Assembly (NCBI GenBank): GCA_003670575.1
Contig: QWRD01000010.1
Coordinates: 1-32,721 of the forward strand
Length of the DNA: 32,721 bases
Direction: 5' to 3'
DNA from: Chloroflexota bacterium
GTDB taxonomy: Bacteria > Chloroflexota > Dehalococcoidia > UBA2979
Made by a program: the position numbers and the translations under genes. Below, piece after piece: positions 7,636 to 16,258 of this stretch (its first letter is position 1; the number at the start of each line of letters is the position of its first letter). A model generated the notes under the pieces. It was not told the DNA's origin, ran no database searches, and worked only from the letters and a program-made list of their open reading frames with translations.

Positions 7636-7971
7636 CCGTGTCGGTATGCGCTGGCGACGAGCGATTCGGCGGGACGCTGAGACATTGCGTGCCGCCCGCG
7701 CCGCCCGCGCCGCCCGCGCCGCCCGCGAAGTACGCACGGGCTGGCATCGGTGAGAGCCGGCGCCCATCAGTGGCGTCGCGTTGACTGGCTCTCGGCGGCT
7801 CCTGATACTCGGTGGCATGATTGCTCGATGTCGGCCACCTCTCCCGCCCCTCGTCCTTACCTCGGCGGCGGCGCGATAGCGCGGCGTCGCCCCCCGCACA
7901 GCGTGCGGCGCGCACCTCGTGTCGCCGCGATCCACGACGATTCGCACCGCTGATCCGATCGAGGCGAGACC
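7636..7971 (+). other. 336-nt non-coding leader region before leuS
   Basis: There is no convincing gene here. The region contains a 9-bp tandem repeat (7692-7727) and a GAGAGCC/GGCTCTC 7-bp stem (7752-7758 with 7787-7793), and it is GC-rich with many short dyads near 7870-7940. I looked for a T-box antiterminator signature (GGTGGNACCGCG) and did not find it. A leuS leader with regulatory structure is possible but not demonstrated. Confidence 0.5.
7692..7727. repeat. 9-bp tandem repeat, four perfect copies
   Basis: CCGCCCGCG is repeated head to tail four times without mismatch, 57 nt after the small membrane protein and about 245 nt before leuS. It lies outside any supported gene. The unit is a multiple of three, as in coding repeats, but no frame here looks genuine. 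Confidence 0.9.
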
Positions 7972-10449
7972 ATGACCACGCGATCCATGACCGACCGCTA
8001 CGAGCCGCGCGAGATTGAGCTGCGCTGGCAGGCGCGCTGGGCAGAGTCTGGCCTGTACCAAACCCCCGACCAGGTGCCTGGCCGCGAGAATTGGTACGCG
8101 CTGACCATGTTCCCGTACACCTCCGGTGACCTACACGTCGGTCATTGGTTCACGATGGCGCCGTCCGACGCGCTGGCTCGCTGGCGGCGGATGTCCGGCT
8201 ACAACGTGCTGTTCCCGATGGGCTTCGATGCGTTCGGGATGCCCGCGGAGAACGCCGCGATCAAGGGCGGCATGCACCCGCAGGACTGGACCAACGCGAA
8301 CATCGAGCGCATGCGCGGCCAGTTGCAGTCCATGGGCGCAATGTTCGACTGGAGCCGCGAGCTGTACGCCTCATCGCCTGAGTATTACCGCTGGACGCAG
8401 TGGTGGTTCCTGCAGATGGTGCGCCTCGGCCTGGCGTATCGCGCCAAGGCGGCCGCGAACTGGTGTCCCTCCTGCCAGACCGTGCTCGCGAACGAGCAGG
8501 TGTCCGACGGGAACTGCGAGCGCTGCGATACCGCGGTGGTACAGCGGTCCATGGAACAGTGGTTCCTGCGCACGACGCAGTACGCCGAGGAGTTGCTGCA
8601 CAACGAGCACCTCGACTGGCCCGAGCACGTGAAGGTGATGCAGCGCAACTGGATCGGCCGCTCTGAAGGCGCCGAGGTCGCGTTCGCACTGGAATCGCCG
8701 ACGGCGGATGGAAGCACCGAGGTGCGCGTGTTCACCACGCGACCGGACACGTTGCACGGGGTGACGTTCATGGTGCTTGCGCCGGAGCATGCGCTGGTCT
8801 CCCAACTCGTGACCGCCGAGCAGCGCGTGGCTGTCGAGGCGTACGTCGAGACCGCCTCGTATGAGACGGACATCGAACGCCAGTCGACGGAGCGCGAGAA
8901 GACCGGCGTGTTCACCGGCGCGTACTGCGTGAACCGGTTGACCGGGCGGCGCGTCCCAATCTGGGTCGCGGATTACGTGCTGGTCACCTACGGAACCGGT
9001 GCCGTGATGGCTGTGCCGGCGCACGACGAGCGGGACTTCGCGTTCGCGCAGAAGTACGCGCTACCGATCGAGGTGGTGATTGCGCCGCCGGACTGGGACG
9101 GTGCGCCGCTGGACGCTGCGTACACCGCTCCGGGCAACATGGTGCACTCCCAGCAGTTCGACGGCATGACGAGTACCGATGCGAAGGGCGCGATCACGCG
9201 CTACCTGGATGAGCAGAGCTGGGGCCACGCCACCATCGTGTATCGCCTGCGCGATTGGCTGGTCTCGCGGCAGCGGTACTGGGGCGCACCGATCCCGATG
9301 ATCTATTGCGAGGCATGCGGACTGGTGCCGGTGCCCGAGGATCAGTTGCCGGTGTTGTTGCCGTACGACGTGGAGTTTCTGCCGACTGGCGAGTCACCGC
9401 TGGCGCGCTCGGAGGCGTTCGTGAACGTCGACTGCCCGCGCTGCGGCGCTGCGGCACGCCGCGAGACCGACACGATGGACACGTTCATGTGCTCCAGTTG
9501 GTATTTCATGCGTTACGCGGACGCGCACAACGCGTCGGCGGCGCTATCGAGCGAGGCGGCGCGCGCGTGGTTGCCGGTGGACCAGTACACCGGTGGCGCG
9601 GAGCACGCCACAATGCACCTGCTGTACGCGCGCTTTTTCTACAAGATGGCGCGCGACGCGGGCGTGGTGTCGGGTGACGAGCCGTTCACGCGCTACTTCG
9701 CGCAGGGCCAGATCCTCGGGCCGGACGGCCGTCGCATGTCCAAGTCCCGAGGCAATGTGATCGCGCCGGACAGTCAGGTGGAGCGCTGGGGCGCCGACAC
9801 CTTCCGCGCATACTTGATGTTCCTGGGGCCGTGGGAGCAAGGCGGCCCGTACGACGTCGACGGTATCGTTGGCATCTCCCGCTGGCTGCACCGCGTCTGG
9901 TCGGTGGCTACGGATCCGCCAACGTTCGCCGACGCGCCCGACTCGCCGGAGACGCGCGAGTTGCGCGCGCTGGTGCACCGCACGATCGCGAAGGTCACGG
10001 ACGACCTCGGGCGCTACCGCATGAACACCATGGTGTCGGCGCTGATGGAGCTGACGAACGCGCTGCAACGCGCCCGCGACGAGTCTGCGCACCAGCCGGT
10101 GGATCGCGCCGCCTGGGTGGAGGCGCTCGACACGCTGGCGCTGCTGATCGCACCGGCGTGCCCGCATATCGCAGAGGAACTGTGGGCGCGCGCTGGGCAC
10201 GAGTACTCCGTGCACCAGCAGTCGTGGCCCATCGCTGACCCCGCACTGCTTCGGCGGCTGAGCGTGGAGATCCCGGTGCAGGTGGATGGCCGCGTGCGCG
10301 AACGCGTCGAGGTGCCAGCGGAAGCCACCGCGGCCGAGGTGCGCGCGCTCGCGGAAGCCCTGCCGAAGGTCGCCGAACTGCTAGCTGGGCGTGAAGTGGC
10401 TCGGGTGGTGTACGTGCCGGGAAGGCTGCTGAACCTGGTCCTGCGTTAG
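7972..10449 (+). CDS. leuS: Leucyl-tRNA synthetase
   Basis: A class I synthetase of 825 residues that charges tRNA-Leu with leucine in the cytoplasm. The HIGH-type signature is HVGH near residue 53, the CP1 editing domain carries TTRPDTLHGVTF, and the zinc-like cysteine knuckle CPSCQTVLANEQV...CERC lies near 163-184. A second C-x2-C pair and the DTFMCSSWYFMRY block follow, then the KMSKS loop GRRMSKSRGN. The anticodon-binding and C-terminal domains are complete, and the length is normal for bacterial LeuRS. ATG 7972 is preceded by GAGGCGAG with a 3-nt spacer; the ATG at 7987 is an in-frame alternative. The gene stands alone with a long leader and is followed by a convergent broken DinB gene. 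Confidence 0.98.
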   Translation: MTTRSMTDRYEPREIELRWQARWAESGLYQTPDQVPGRENWYALTMFPYTSGDLHVGHWFTMAPSDALARWRRMSGYNVLFPMGFDAFGMPAENAAIKGGMHPQDWTNANIERMRGQLQSMGAMFDWSRELYASSPEYYRWTQWWFLQMVRLGLAYRAKAAANWCPSCQTVLANEQVSDGNCERCDTAVVQRSMEQWFLRTTQYAEELLHNEHLDWPEHVKVMQRNWIGRSEGAEVAFALESPTADGSTEVRVFTTRPDTLHGVTFMVLAPEHALVSQLVTAEQRVAVEAYVETASYETDIERQSTEREKTGVFTGAYCVNRLTGRRVPIWVADYVLVTYGTGAVMAVPAHDERDFAFAQKYALPIEVVIAPPDWDGAPLDAAYTAPGNMVHSQQFDGMTSTDAKGAITRYLDEQSWGHATIVYRLRDWLVSRQRYWGAPIPMIYCEACGLVPVPEDQLPVLLPYDVEFLPTGESPLARSEAFVNVDCPRCGAAARRETDTMDTFMCSSWYFMRYADAHNASAALSSEAARAWLPVDQYTGGAEHATMHLLYARFFYKMARDAGVVSGDEPFTRYFAQGQILGPDGRRMSKSRGNVIAPDSQVERWGADTFRAYLMFLGPWEQGGPYDVDGIVGISRWLHRVWSVATDPPTFADAPDSPETRELRALVHRTIAKVTDDLGRYRMNTMVSALMELTNALQRARDESAHQPVDRAAWVEALDTLALLIAPACPHIAEELWARAGHEYSVHQQSWPIADPALLRRLSVEIPVQVDGRVRERVEVPAEATAAEVRALAEALPKVAELLAGREVARVVYVPGRLLNLVLR

Positions 10450-10490
10450 GCGGGATCTATGCTCTGTGATCTCCGCGATCGCGCGCGGAC

Positions 10491-11021
10491 TTAGCATGTT
10501 AGCTTGGGCAGCTCCGCGACGTGGCCGACGTGGTCATGGGTGTGCACGTGGTGGGAGTGCACCGCCCACTCCAGCCAATTGAAAGACCGTACTCCGCGTG
10601 ATCCGCGGTGAACTGTAGGCTAACGGCCGCGTCCGCAGCCTCGAGGATAGCCAGAACCTCGGCCTCGCCCTCCAGGAACGCCTGTCGCAATTCGGCGAAG
10701 CTCCCGGACGCGTCGTCTGGGATTCCTCCGGACCGCGGCCGCGGGCCTGCGTACTCAAAGGGCCGGGCCGCTGGAGAGGGCGCGTAGCCGCTGAGTGCTG
10801 CGGGGAAAGCTGCTGTTGAGATGCCTCAGGATGTCGACGACGGAAAACTCGTCCGGTGCAGGCTTGAACTCAGCTGCCGTCTCGCTCAACTGCTGGAGCA
10901 TCTCGCGCATCGCGTCACGATCGGCCCGCACCAGCGAGGTGACGTGTGCCAGACCAAGGCTGGCCTGCTCCGCCACGTAGGCACGGACCGCGTCACTTCC
11001 TGCGTCTAGCCGGACGACCAC
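10491..11021 (-). pseudogene. DinB-family protein gene with two compensating frameshifts
   Basis: The start GTG 11021 has an excellent GGAGGTG site 4 nt upstream. The first part reads normally to LRHLNSSFPRSTQRLRALSSG, then shifts frame near 10758-10770 into FEYAGPRP...LRQAFLEGEAEVLAILEAAD. It shifts again in the AAA run at 10582-10584 into FNWLEWAVHSHHVHTHDHVGH and ends at TAA 10491-10493. Histidines at the expected metal-binding helix ends (ILRHL; HSHHVHTHDH) mark the DinB/YfiT-like four-helix fold, usually a metal-dependent transferase or hydrolase. One net insertion and one net deletion leave 531 nt, a multiple of three. This is either a recent pseudogene or indel errors. An intact DinB relative lies at 25140-25661. 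Confidence 0.75.
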
Positions 11022-11135
11022 AGCGCACCTCCACGTCAAATCGACGGCGGCGAGTCTACGTTGAGCATCTCCTGCGACTGCCAATCGCCGCGTGCGGGGT
11101 GCGCAGGTTGGCGGCCGCATGTGGGACGCTGCTCG

Positions 11136-11969
11136 CTACTCCTCGCGGTCACGCTCGCGGTCGCGGAGGCGCTTCGGCTGGTCGTCGAGCGCCGGCATCG
11201 AGAAGTCGTCGATGACGCCCGGGGCACCCGGGAGCGGTTGGGATGCCGAAGGCGTGCCCCGGCGATGCAGCAAGTCCTGGAACTCCGCGTCTCGCGGTTC
11301 GTCGTCGTCGTCCGGCTCGCCCCGGCGCGGATCATCGGGACGATCTGCGTCGCGGTGCAGCCAGATCGGGTCGCCGCTGTCCGCACGCGAGGCTTGGTCA
11401 TCCTCGTCCATGCGCGTGGGGGCGACTGCGGCCGGTCGGGGAGCGGCCACCTCAGGGTGCTCTGCCGTCTGCACCTGTTCGAGGCTGGACTGCACGGAGC
11501 GCACGAACGCGTTCAGTTGCCGATCCAGTCGCGCCAGCAGTTCGCGTGCGTACTCGTCGGCGGCTTCCATCTGCTGTCCGGAAATGCGCCGCGATTCCTC
11601 GATGCGCGCGTCAATCTCTGCGTTGGCCAGTTGCAGGCGCTCCTCGATGAGTGACTGGATCTGCTGTGCGATCTCTTCGGCGCGTCCCCGCGCAGCGCGC
11701 GTGAGCTCGTGATCCTCGACGAGGCGTGCGGCCTGATCCTCTGCGCGCGCGATGATCAGGCGCGCGTCCTCCTCGGCGGCAAGGCGGTGCTCTTCGCGGT
11801 GTGTGACCAGTTCGCGGGCCTCGAGCACCTGCTGCGGGATCGCCACCCGCATCTGGTCGACGACATCGAGCAGCCGACGCCGGTCGATGATCGAGCGGCT
11901 GCCGATCGGCATCTTTTGAGCGCTGGCGACCAGCTCTTCCAGACGGTCCACGAGGTGCAGGAGGTCCAT
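11136..11969 (-). CDS. Coiled-coil protein, ATP-synthase-b-like / DivIVA-like
   Basis: 277 residues. The first 40 contain MDLLHLVDRLEELV and GSRSIIDRRRLLDVVDQMR, a pattern seen in DivIVA-like or F0-b-like proteins encoded beside coaD in Chloroflexota-type genomes. A long charged helix (about 45-170: EARELVTHREEHRLAAEEDA, EDQAARLVEDHELTRAARGR, and so on) is a strong coiled-coil candidate. The C-terminal 100 residues are acidic, proline-rich and probably disordered. No membrane segment is present. The start has GAGGAG 6-7 nt upstream. It is the last gene of the leftward operon, 15 nt after coaD. A cytoskeletal or scaffold role is inferred; no enzymatic motif is visible. Confidence 0.8.
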   Translation of the reverse strand: MDLLHLVDRLEELVASAQKMPIGSRSIIDRRRLLDVVDQMRVAIPQQVLEARELVTHREEHRLAAEEDARLIIARAEDQAARLVEDHELTRAARGRAEEIAQQIQSLIEERLQLANAEIDARIEESRRISGQQMEAADEYARELLARLDRQLNAFVRSVQSSLEQVQTAEHPEVAAPRPAAVAPTRMDEDDQASRADSGDPIWLHRDADRPDDPRRGEPDDDDEPRDAEFQDLLHRRGTPSASQPLPGAPGVIDDFSMPALDDQPKRLRDRERDREE

Positions 11970-11984
11970 CTCGCGTCTCCTCGG

Positions 11985-12467
11985 CTAGCGGTTCTTGAAC
12001 TTTTCTGCGAGCGCTTCGGCGACACCTGGTGGCACCAGGTCGTCGATTGGGTGGCCCAGCCCTGCGAGCTCGCGGATGCGGGACCCGCTGATGAACAGGT
12101 GCTCCAGCGCCGTCATGAGATACACGGACTCCACGTCCGGCGCCATCTTGCGGTTCATCAACGCCATGTCGAACTCAGCGGAGAAGTCGGTAATGGCACG
12201 GAGGCCACGAACCAGCGCGTGTACGCCGTTCTCCCGTGCCACGTCCACGGTCAGACCGGCGAACGAGATGACACGGACGTTGTGCAGTCCCGCGTGCTCC
12301 ACAGCGTCCGCGAACAACTGCTGACGCTCGTCTGTGCTGAAGAGCGCCGAGCGCGAATCCGCGACCGCGACAATCACACGGTCGAAGATTTCAGCAGCAC
12401 GCGTGACGATGTCCATATGGCCGTTGGTGACCGGGTCGAAGCGGCCGGGGTACATCGCGACGGTCAT
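11985..12467 (-). CDS. coaD: Phosphopantetheine adenylyltransferase
   Basis: A 160-residue nucleotidyltransferase that makes dephospho-CoA from 4'-phosphopantetheine and ATP, the fourth step of CoA synthesis. YPGRFDPVTNGHMDIV carries the T/HxGH nucleotide-binding motif, RGLRAITDFSAEFDMALMNR the substrate-binding block, and the FISGSRIRELA variant replaces the usual ISSSxVRE. Length is normal. The start ATG overlaps the rsmD stop by 4 nt (ATGA), implying translational coupling. The rsmD-coaD pairing is widespread in bacteria. Confidence 0.97.
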   Translation of the reverse strand: MTVAMYPGRFDPVTNGHMDIVTRAAEIFDRVIVAVADSRSALFSTDERQQLFADAVEHAGLHNVRVISFAGLTVDVARENGVHALVRGLRAITDFSAEFDMALMNRKMAPDVESVYLMTALEHLFISGSRIRELAGLGHPIDDLVPPGVAEALAEKFKNR

Positions 12468-13048
12468 GCCTGGCTCCCACCTTCCGCTGCGGGCTCATCG
12501 ATTGCCGTTCGCCGGAAAATGGCGACGGCTCCGTCTCCGTGCCGGCGGTCCCGCCAGCGAGGTATCCCTTCGAACGTTTCCGGCGCGGGCAACCGCGCCG
12601 AGTGCTCAATCGCCACCACGGCGTCGTGTGCCAGCGAGCCGCGCACGCTGTCCGCGACCGCCTGCCACGCTGCGGCGTCATCATACGGCGGATCAGCGAC
12701 TACGAGGGTGTATGCCTGTCCCGCAGGCGGGCGCCAACGTCCCACCTGTGCCGTCACCACCGAGCCACGCTCGCCCAGCTTGCAGCGATCCAGATTTTCG
12801 CGGATGAGGGCGCACGTTTGCGCGTCCGACTCAACGAACGTTGAGCGACCCTCGCCGCGGGAAAGCGCCTCGATGCCCAGGGCGCCGGTGCCGGCGTACA
12901 GGTCGAGCACCTCGGAGAAGTCCACGTCGGCCGCTTCCAGCATGGAGAACAGCGCTTCGCGCAGGCGACCGGAGGTCGGGCGTGTGCCTCGTCCTGTCGG
13001 TTGCAGCAGCGTCAGCCCACGCGCACTGCCGGCGACGATCCGTAGCAT
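12464..13048 (-). CDS. rsmD: 16S rRNA (guanine-N2)-methyltransferase RsmD
   Basis: A 194-residue Rossmann-fold methyltransferase that methylates G966 (E. coli numbering) of 16S rRNA using S-adenosylmethionine. The N-terminus MLRIVAGSARGLTL and GRGTRPTSGRLREALFSML are diagnostic. VLDLYAGTGALGIEALSRG is the SAM-binding motif and VVADPPYDD the catalytic DPPY motif. The start ATG shares one base with the preceding gene's stop (TGATG), and the stop overlaps coaD by 4 nt. Confidence 0.96.
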   Translation of the reverse strand: MLRIVAGSARGLTLLQPTGRGTRPTSGRLREALFSMLEAADVDFSEVLDLYAGTGALGIEALSRGEGRSTFVESDAQTCALIRENLDRCKLGERGSVVTAQVGRWRPPAGQAYTLVVADPPYDDAAAWQAVADSVRGSLAHDAVVAIEHSARLPAPETFEGIPRWRDRRHGDGAVAIFRRTAIDEPAAEGGSQA

Positions 13049-14901
13049 CAGCGTGCCGGCGTGGCGGTCGCGGTGGCACCCGGCGCTCGCGTGGGAGTCG
13101 CGCTGGCCGTGGCGGTAGCGGATGACGTCGCACCGCCGGCGGTGGGCGTTCGCGTGGACGTGCCGCTCGGCGTTGGCGTCGCCGTGGCGGCGGCGACCCG
13201 CAGCGAGAGCTGCTGCCCGACGAACACCACACCATCCGACACGATCAGCGTGATGTCATAGACCCCCGAGCGGCTGGGGGCGCGCCAAACCGCCGCGCCG
13301 GATCGTGCGGCCGCCTCCACCTGTCCCTCGGCGGCACGCCAGGACGGCTGCAAATATGGCCCGTACGGCTGCTCCAGCTTCACGGTCCCATCCTCGACAA
13401 AGGCCGCGACGGTATTCCAGAGGTCCGGAAGCGCGTCATCCTTCGCGGCAGCGTCGATCACAACACCGCCCAGCCCGTACCGCTTGAGCAGGTCCAATCG
13501 GAAGGCAACCGAGTAGCGATTCTCGATCCAGATCGTGCGCGCTCCACCTCGGCCGGCGTAGGCGAAGGTGACCGCGCGAGAGCGATCGTCCCAGCGCATG
13601 CCGCTGTTGCCCGTGTCCTGGTCGATGTTGAGGCCGGACAGCGTGACGGCGTCACCGGGCGCGATGCCCTGCTCCAAGCGAGTGCCGATCGCGCTGGCGA
13701 CCGTGAGCGCGTCACGCAACGAGACGGCGCGGATCAGGTCGCCGGCGCGCTCCCGTGAACGGCGGTCGATCACCAGCGAGACCTTCTTGAGGTTGATGCC
13801 GTTGTCGCGACGGACGCGTAGCGCCGCCTCCAACTGGTCGTAGTACGCCGCGGGGTCTGCGGGTGCGCGCATCCAGACGGCCGTCGCTGCATTCTCGATC
13901 GCGGTCCAGTCATAGGCGCTCGGCTCGCCACCGGGAGTGGTGGGAACGGTCACGACGAGGCCGCGCTGCTCGGTCTTCAGTCGGTCGGCGAGTTGCTGAA
14001 CGAAGGCCGTGAACGCCGCACGGCGTGAGGGCTCCAGCCCCTGGTAGTCGATGTGCACGCCCGCGGCGCGAGTGGTGCTCGCCGCTCCGAGGATGGCGTC
14101 GCCGTGACGCTTCGTCGCCGCCGGGTCTGCCAGGATGCGGTTGATCGCCGCCGCGCCGGATGACGTACTGCTGCTGACGCCCAGGTAGCGCCCCTGCAGA
14201 TCGGTGGGAAGGCGTTCTGAGAGTTGCACGCCGTCGTCACCGGAAGTGGGCTCGCCGCCGAGCACGCTGACGATGCCAGGCGTGCCCGAGGCGGGGTCGA
14301 GGGTTTCGCCGGAGCCGACGATTGCGCCCAACTGGTACGCGAGCGCCGCCCGCCGGAAGACCGCGATGTTTTCCGGGATGGCATCGAGCTGTCCCTTGGC
14401 GCCGCGTCCGTCATCGCTGGGGCTGACGGTCGCCAGGCGGCGCCACTCGTTGTTCGCGTACGTGTAGAACGCGAGGTTGCTCGCGTCCTTCGTGGCCTGC
14501 TTGAGCTGCACCGTCAGGGCGACGGGGCCGGGCAATGAGCGGTCGCCCTGAATGTCGTACAGCGCGCTCAGCGCTTCGACGCCCTGAGGCAGCGCGGGCA
14601 TCGTGGTGCGTGCTTTGGTGACAATGCCGGTTGCGGTGGTGGGTGTCCCGCCGCGCAGCAGCGCGGAAGCCGGCGATAACAGCAGCGCGCCGATGACGAC
14701 GGCCAGGCCGACGATCACACCGATGACACGCAGCTCGTTGCGGCCGGGCTGGAAGCCGCCGCCGCCGGTGGGCGGACGACCGGGCGGGCGCGGCGGGAGC
14801 GATCCGCCGTCGCGATCCTCGAGGTCATCGAGTTCGGCGTCATCGTCGTAGCGGATGGCGTTCGGGCGGATCGGGCGCGGATCGCGGTCACGCATCGTCA
14901 C
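13048..14901 (-). CDS. Membrane-anchored GH18/YaaH-like protein with substituted catalytic residue
   Basis: 617 residues. An acidic, Pro/Gly-rich cytoplasmic N-terminus (1-57) precedes a transmembrane helix (about 59-81: VIGVIVGLAVVIGALLL). An extracellular domain of about 460 residues follows, related to GH18 spore-cortex-type hydrolases (YaaH): AGVHIDYQGLEPSRRAAF (280-297), then AYDWTAIENAATAVWM, and later RLDLLKRYGLGGVVIDAA. The GH18 catalytic motif normally ends D-x-E; here it is Asp285-Tyr-Gln287, so hydrolase activity is doubtful. A possible small Ig-like module and a Thr/Pro/Ala-rich tail (about 575-617) end the protein. It lies between an S1C protease (4-nt ATGA overlap) and rsmD (1-nt overlap). 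A cell-wall-binding role is inferred. Confidence 0.8.
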   Translation of the reverse strand: MTMRDRDPRPIRPNAIRYDDDAELDDLEDRDGGSLPPRPPGRPPTGGGGFQPGRNELRVIGVIVGLAVVIGALLLSPASALLRGGTPTTATGIVTKARTTMPALPQGVEALSALYDIQGDRSLPGPVALTVQLKQATKDASNLAFYTYANNEWRRLATVSPSDDGRGAKGQLDAIPENIAVFRRAALAYQLGAIVGSGETLDPASGTPGIVSVLGGEPTSGDDGVQLSERLPTDLQGRYLGVSSSTSSGAAAINRILADPAATKRHGDAILGAASTTRAAGVHIDYQGLEPSRRAAFTAFVQQLADRLKTEQRGLVVTVPTTPGGEPSAYDWTAIENAATAVWMRAPADPAAYYDQLEAALRVRRDNGINLKKVSLVIDRRSRERAGDLIRAVSLRDALTVASAIGTRLEQGIAPGDAVTLSGLNIDQDTGNSGMRWDDRSRAVTFAYAGRGGARTIWIENRYSVAFRLDLLKRYGLGGVVIDAAAKDDALPDLWNTVAAFVEDGTVKLEQPYGPYLQPSWRAAEGQVEAAARSGAAVWRAPSRSGVYDITLIVSDGVVFVGQQLSLRVAAATATPTPSGTSTRTPTAGGATSSATATASATPTRAPGATATATPAR

Positions 14902-16058
14902 TGGTCCTCTGCGGTCATGGAGACGGTGAGCGTGCGTCCGCCGCGCAGCACTGCCAGGTCGACGCGCGACCCGCGGGGCAGCCGCTTCAGCAGGTTCACC
15001 ATCGGAAAGTCGAAGTCCACTTTGGCGCCGTTGACCCCGAGCACGATATCCCCGGCGACAATGCCGGCGCGCACCGCTGGACTGTTGGGCGCGGGAGCCA
15101 CGATGAGGGCGCCGTTCGGCACAGGCAAGCGTCGCTGATTGGCAACGTCCGCGGTGATCTCTACATGCTGCTCGTCAGGCCGCTCAATGCCGATGCGGGG
15201 TCGCGGATACCGGCCTGCGCGGATGAGCTCCGCGACCACCGGCCGCAGCGAATCGGACGATTGCGCAAACCCCACGCCGACCACCGCCGAGCGCTCCGAA
15301 CCCTCGTCACGAATGACGCTGGTGATCATGCCCACGAACTCGCCGCTGAGGTTCACCAGCGCGCCACCGGAGTCGCCGCTGTTGATCGCGGCGTCGATCT
15401 GGAGCAGGTCTTCCAGGTTGACTCCGCTGCGGGGGAGGATGCGGTCCGTGGCGGAGATGATGCCCATGGTGGCGGCACCGCCTGCGCCGTAGAGCCCTCG
15501 ATCCGCACCGATTGCAAGCACGATGTCGCCCGGGCGCAATGCCGCCGAGGCGCCGAATGCCACCTGCCGCAGCCCCTGCGGCGCGACCGCCAGCACCGCG
15601 ACGTCCGAGAACGGAGAGTCCTCACCGACCAGCCGCGCTGGTCGTCGGTCGCCGTTTGCCAGCACCACCTCGATGCGCGTCGCGCCTCGGATCACGTGCG
15701 CGGCCGTTGCGATGTTGCCGCTTTGGCTGACGACCACCCCGGAGCCCAGGCTCTGCCCGGTCGCGGTCTCTGCCACGATCAGCACGATATTCGGGAGCAC
15801 ACGATCGACCGCAGCCCGGATGCGGGTTTGCGTGTCCTCGACGGCGGCGGGCGGGGTGGATTCGGCGGCGGGTGGGGTGGCGCGCATCCAAGCACCCAGC
15901 AGCCCGCCGCCAAAGCCGGCTGCGAGCGCCAGAAGCACCAGGCTCACGATGGACACGCTAATACGGCGGATTGGCAGGACTCCCGTCGCGCACGGATGTT
16001 CTTGCGGTGGTCTTGCGTCGTGCGGCGCGACCAATTCTAGCACCGGTGGCAGCGCCAT
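14898..16058 (-). CDS. Membrane-anchored S1C (HtrA/DegP-type) serine protease with PDZ domain
   Basis: 386 residues. A cytoplasmic N-terminus of about 32 residues is followed by one transmembrane helix (about 33-57: ISVSIVSLVLLALAAGF) and a short Ala/Pro linker. The trypsin-like domain has a complete triad: His121 (ATAAHVI), Asp152 (FSDVAVL) and Ser230 (NSGDSGGALV). A single PDZ domain (about 290-380) contains GALIVAPAPNSPAVRAGIVA and GDIVLGVNG. This is the typical layout of envelope quality-control proteases that cut misfolded exported proteins. I keep the ATG at 16058, which has GGGGACGGA just before it; starts further inside are possible. It is the first gene of the five-gene leftward operon, divergent from greA. 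Confidence 0.92.
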   Translation of the reverse strand: MALPPVLELVAPHDARPPQEHPCATGVLPIRRISVSIVSLVLLALAAGFGGGLLGAWMRATPPAAESTPPAAVEDTQTRIRAAVDRVLPNIVLIVAETATGQSLGSGVVVSQSGNIATAAHVIRGATRIEVVLANGDRRPARLVGEDSPFSDVAVLAVAPQGLRQVAFGASAALRPGDIVLAIGADRGLYGAGGAATMGIISATDRILPRSGVNLEDLLQIDAAINSGDSGGALVNLSGEFVGMITSVIRDEGSERSAVVGVGFAQSSDSLRPVVAELIRAGRYPRPRIGIERPDEQHVEITADVANQRRLPVPNGALIVAPAPNSPAVRAGIVAGDIVLGVNGAKVDFDFPMVNLLKRLPRGSRVDLAVLRGGRTLTVSMTAEDQ

Positions 16059-16212
16059 TCCGTCCCCGTCTGGCCACGAGCGGGGGCGCGTATGTGGGGC
16101 GCTGGATATTGCGACGCCCTGCGGAGGTCGACTACCATGTAGGGGACGAACAAATGCGTCGATTTCGGCGGATCGGTCCTTGGGCCGCGTCCGCTTCGTG
16201 GTTCGATGCTGG

Positions 16213-16221
16213 TGATACGGT
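16213..16221 (+). promoter_or_regulatory. Candidate extended -10 promoter of greA
   Basis: TGATACGGT matches TGn-TANNNT, an extended -10 element, 37 nt before the greA ATG. No good -35 box is visible, as expected for this promoter class. Confidence 0.4.
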
Positions 16222-16258
16222 GAGGCGTCTATGCAGTTCTCACTGAAGGGGCGGTAGC

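Noticed and set aside
7636-7971. T-box leader before leuS
   Set aside because: The GGTGGNACCGCG antiterminator core is absent; only short GC-rich dyads are present.
11709-13118. A 469-codon open frame on the plus strand across the coaD/rsmD region
   Set aside because: Opposite three well-identified genes and without domain similarity.
16195-16215. tRNA T-arm-like GGTTCGATGC
   Set aside because: No acceptor stem, anticodon arm or CCA can be built around it.
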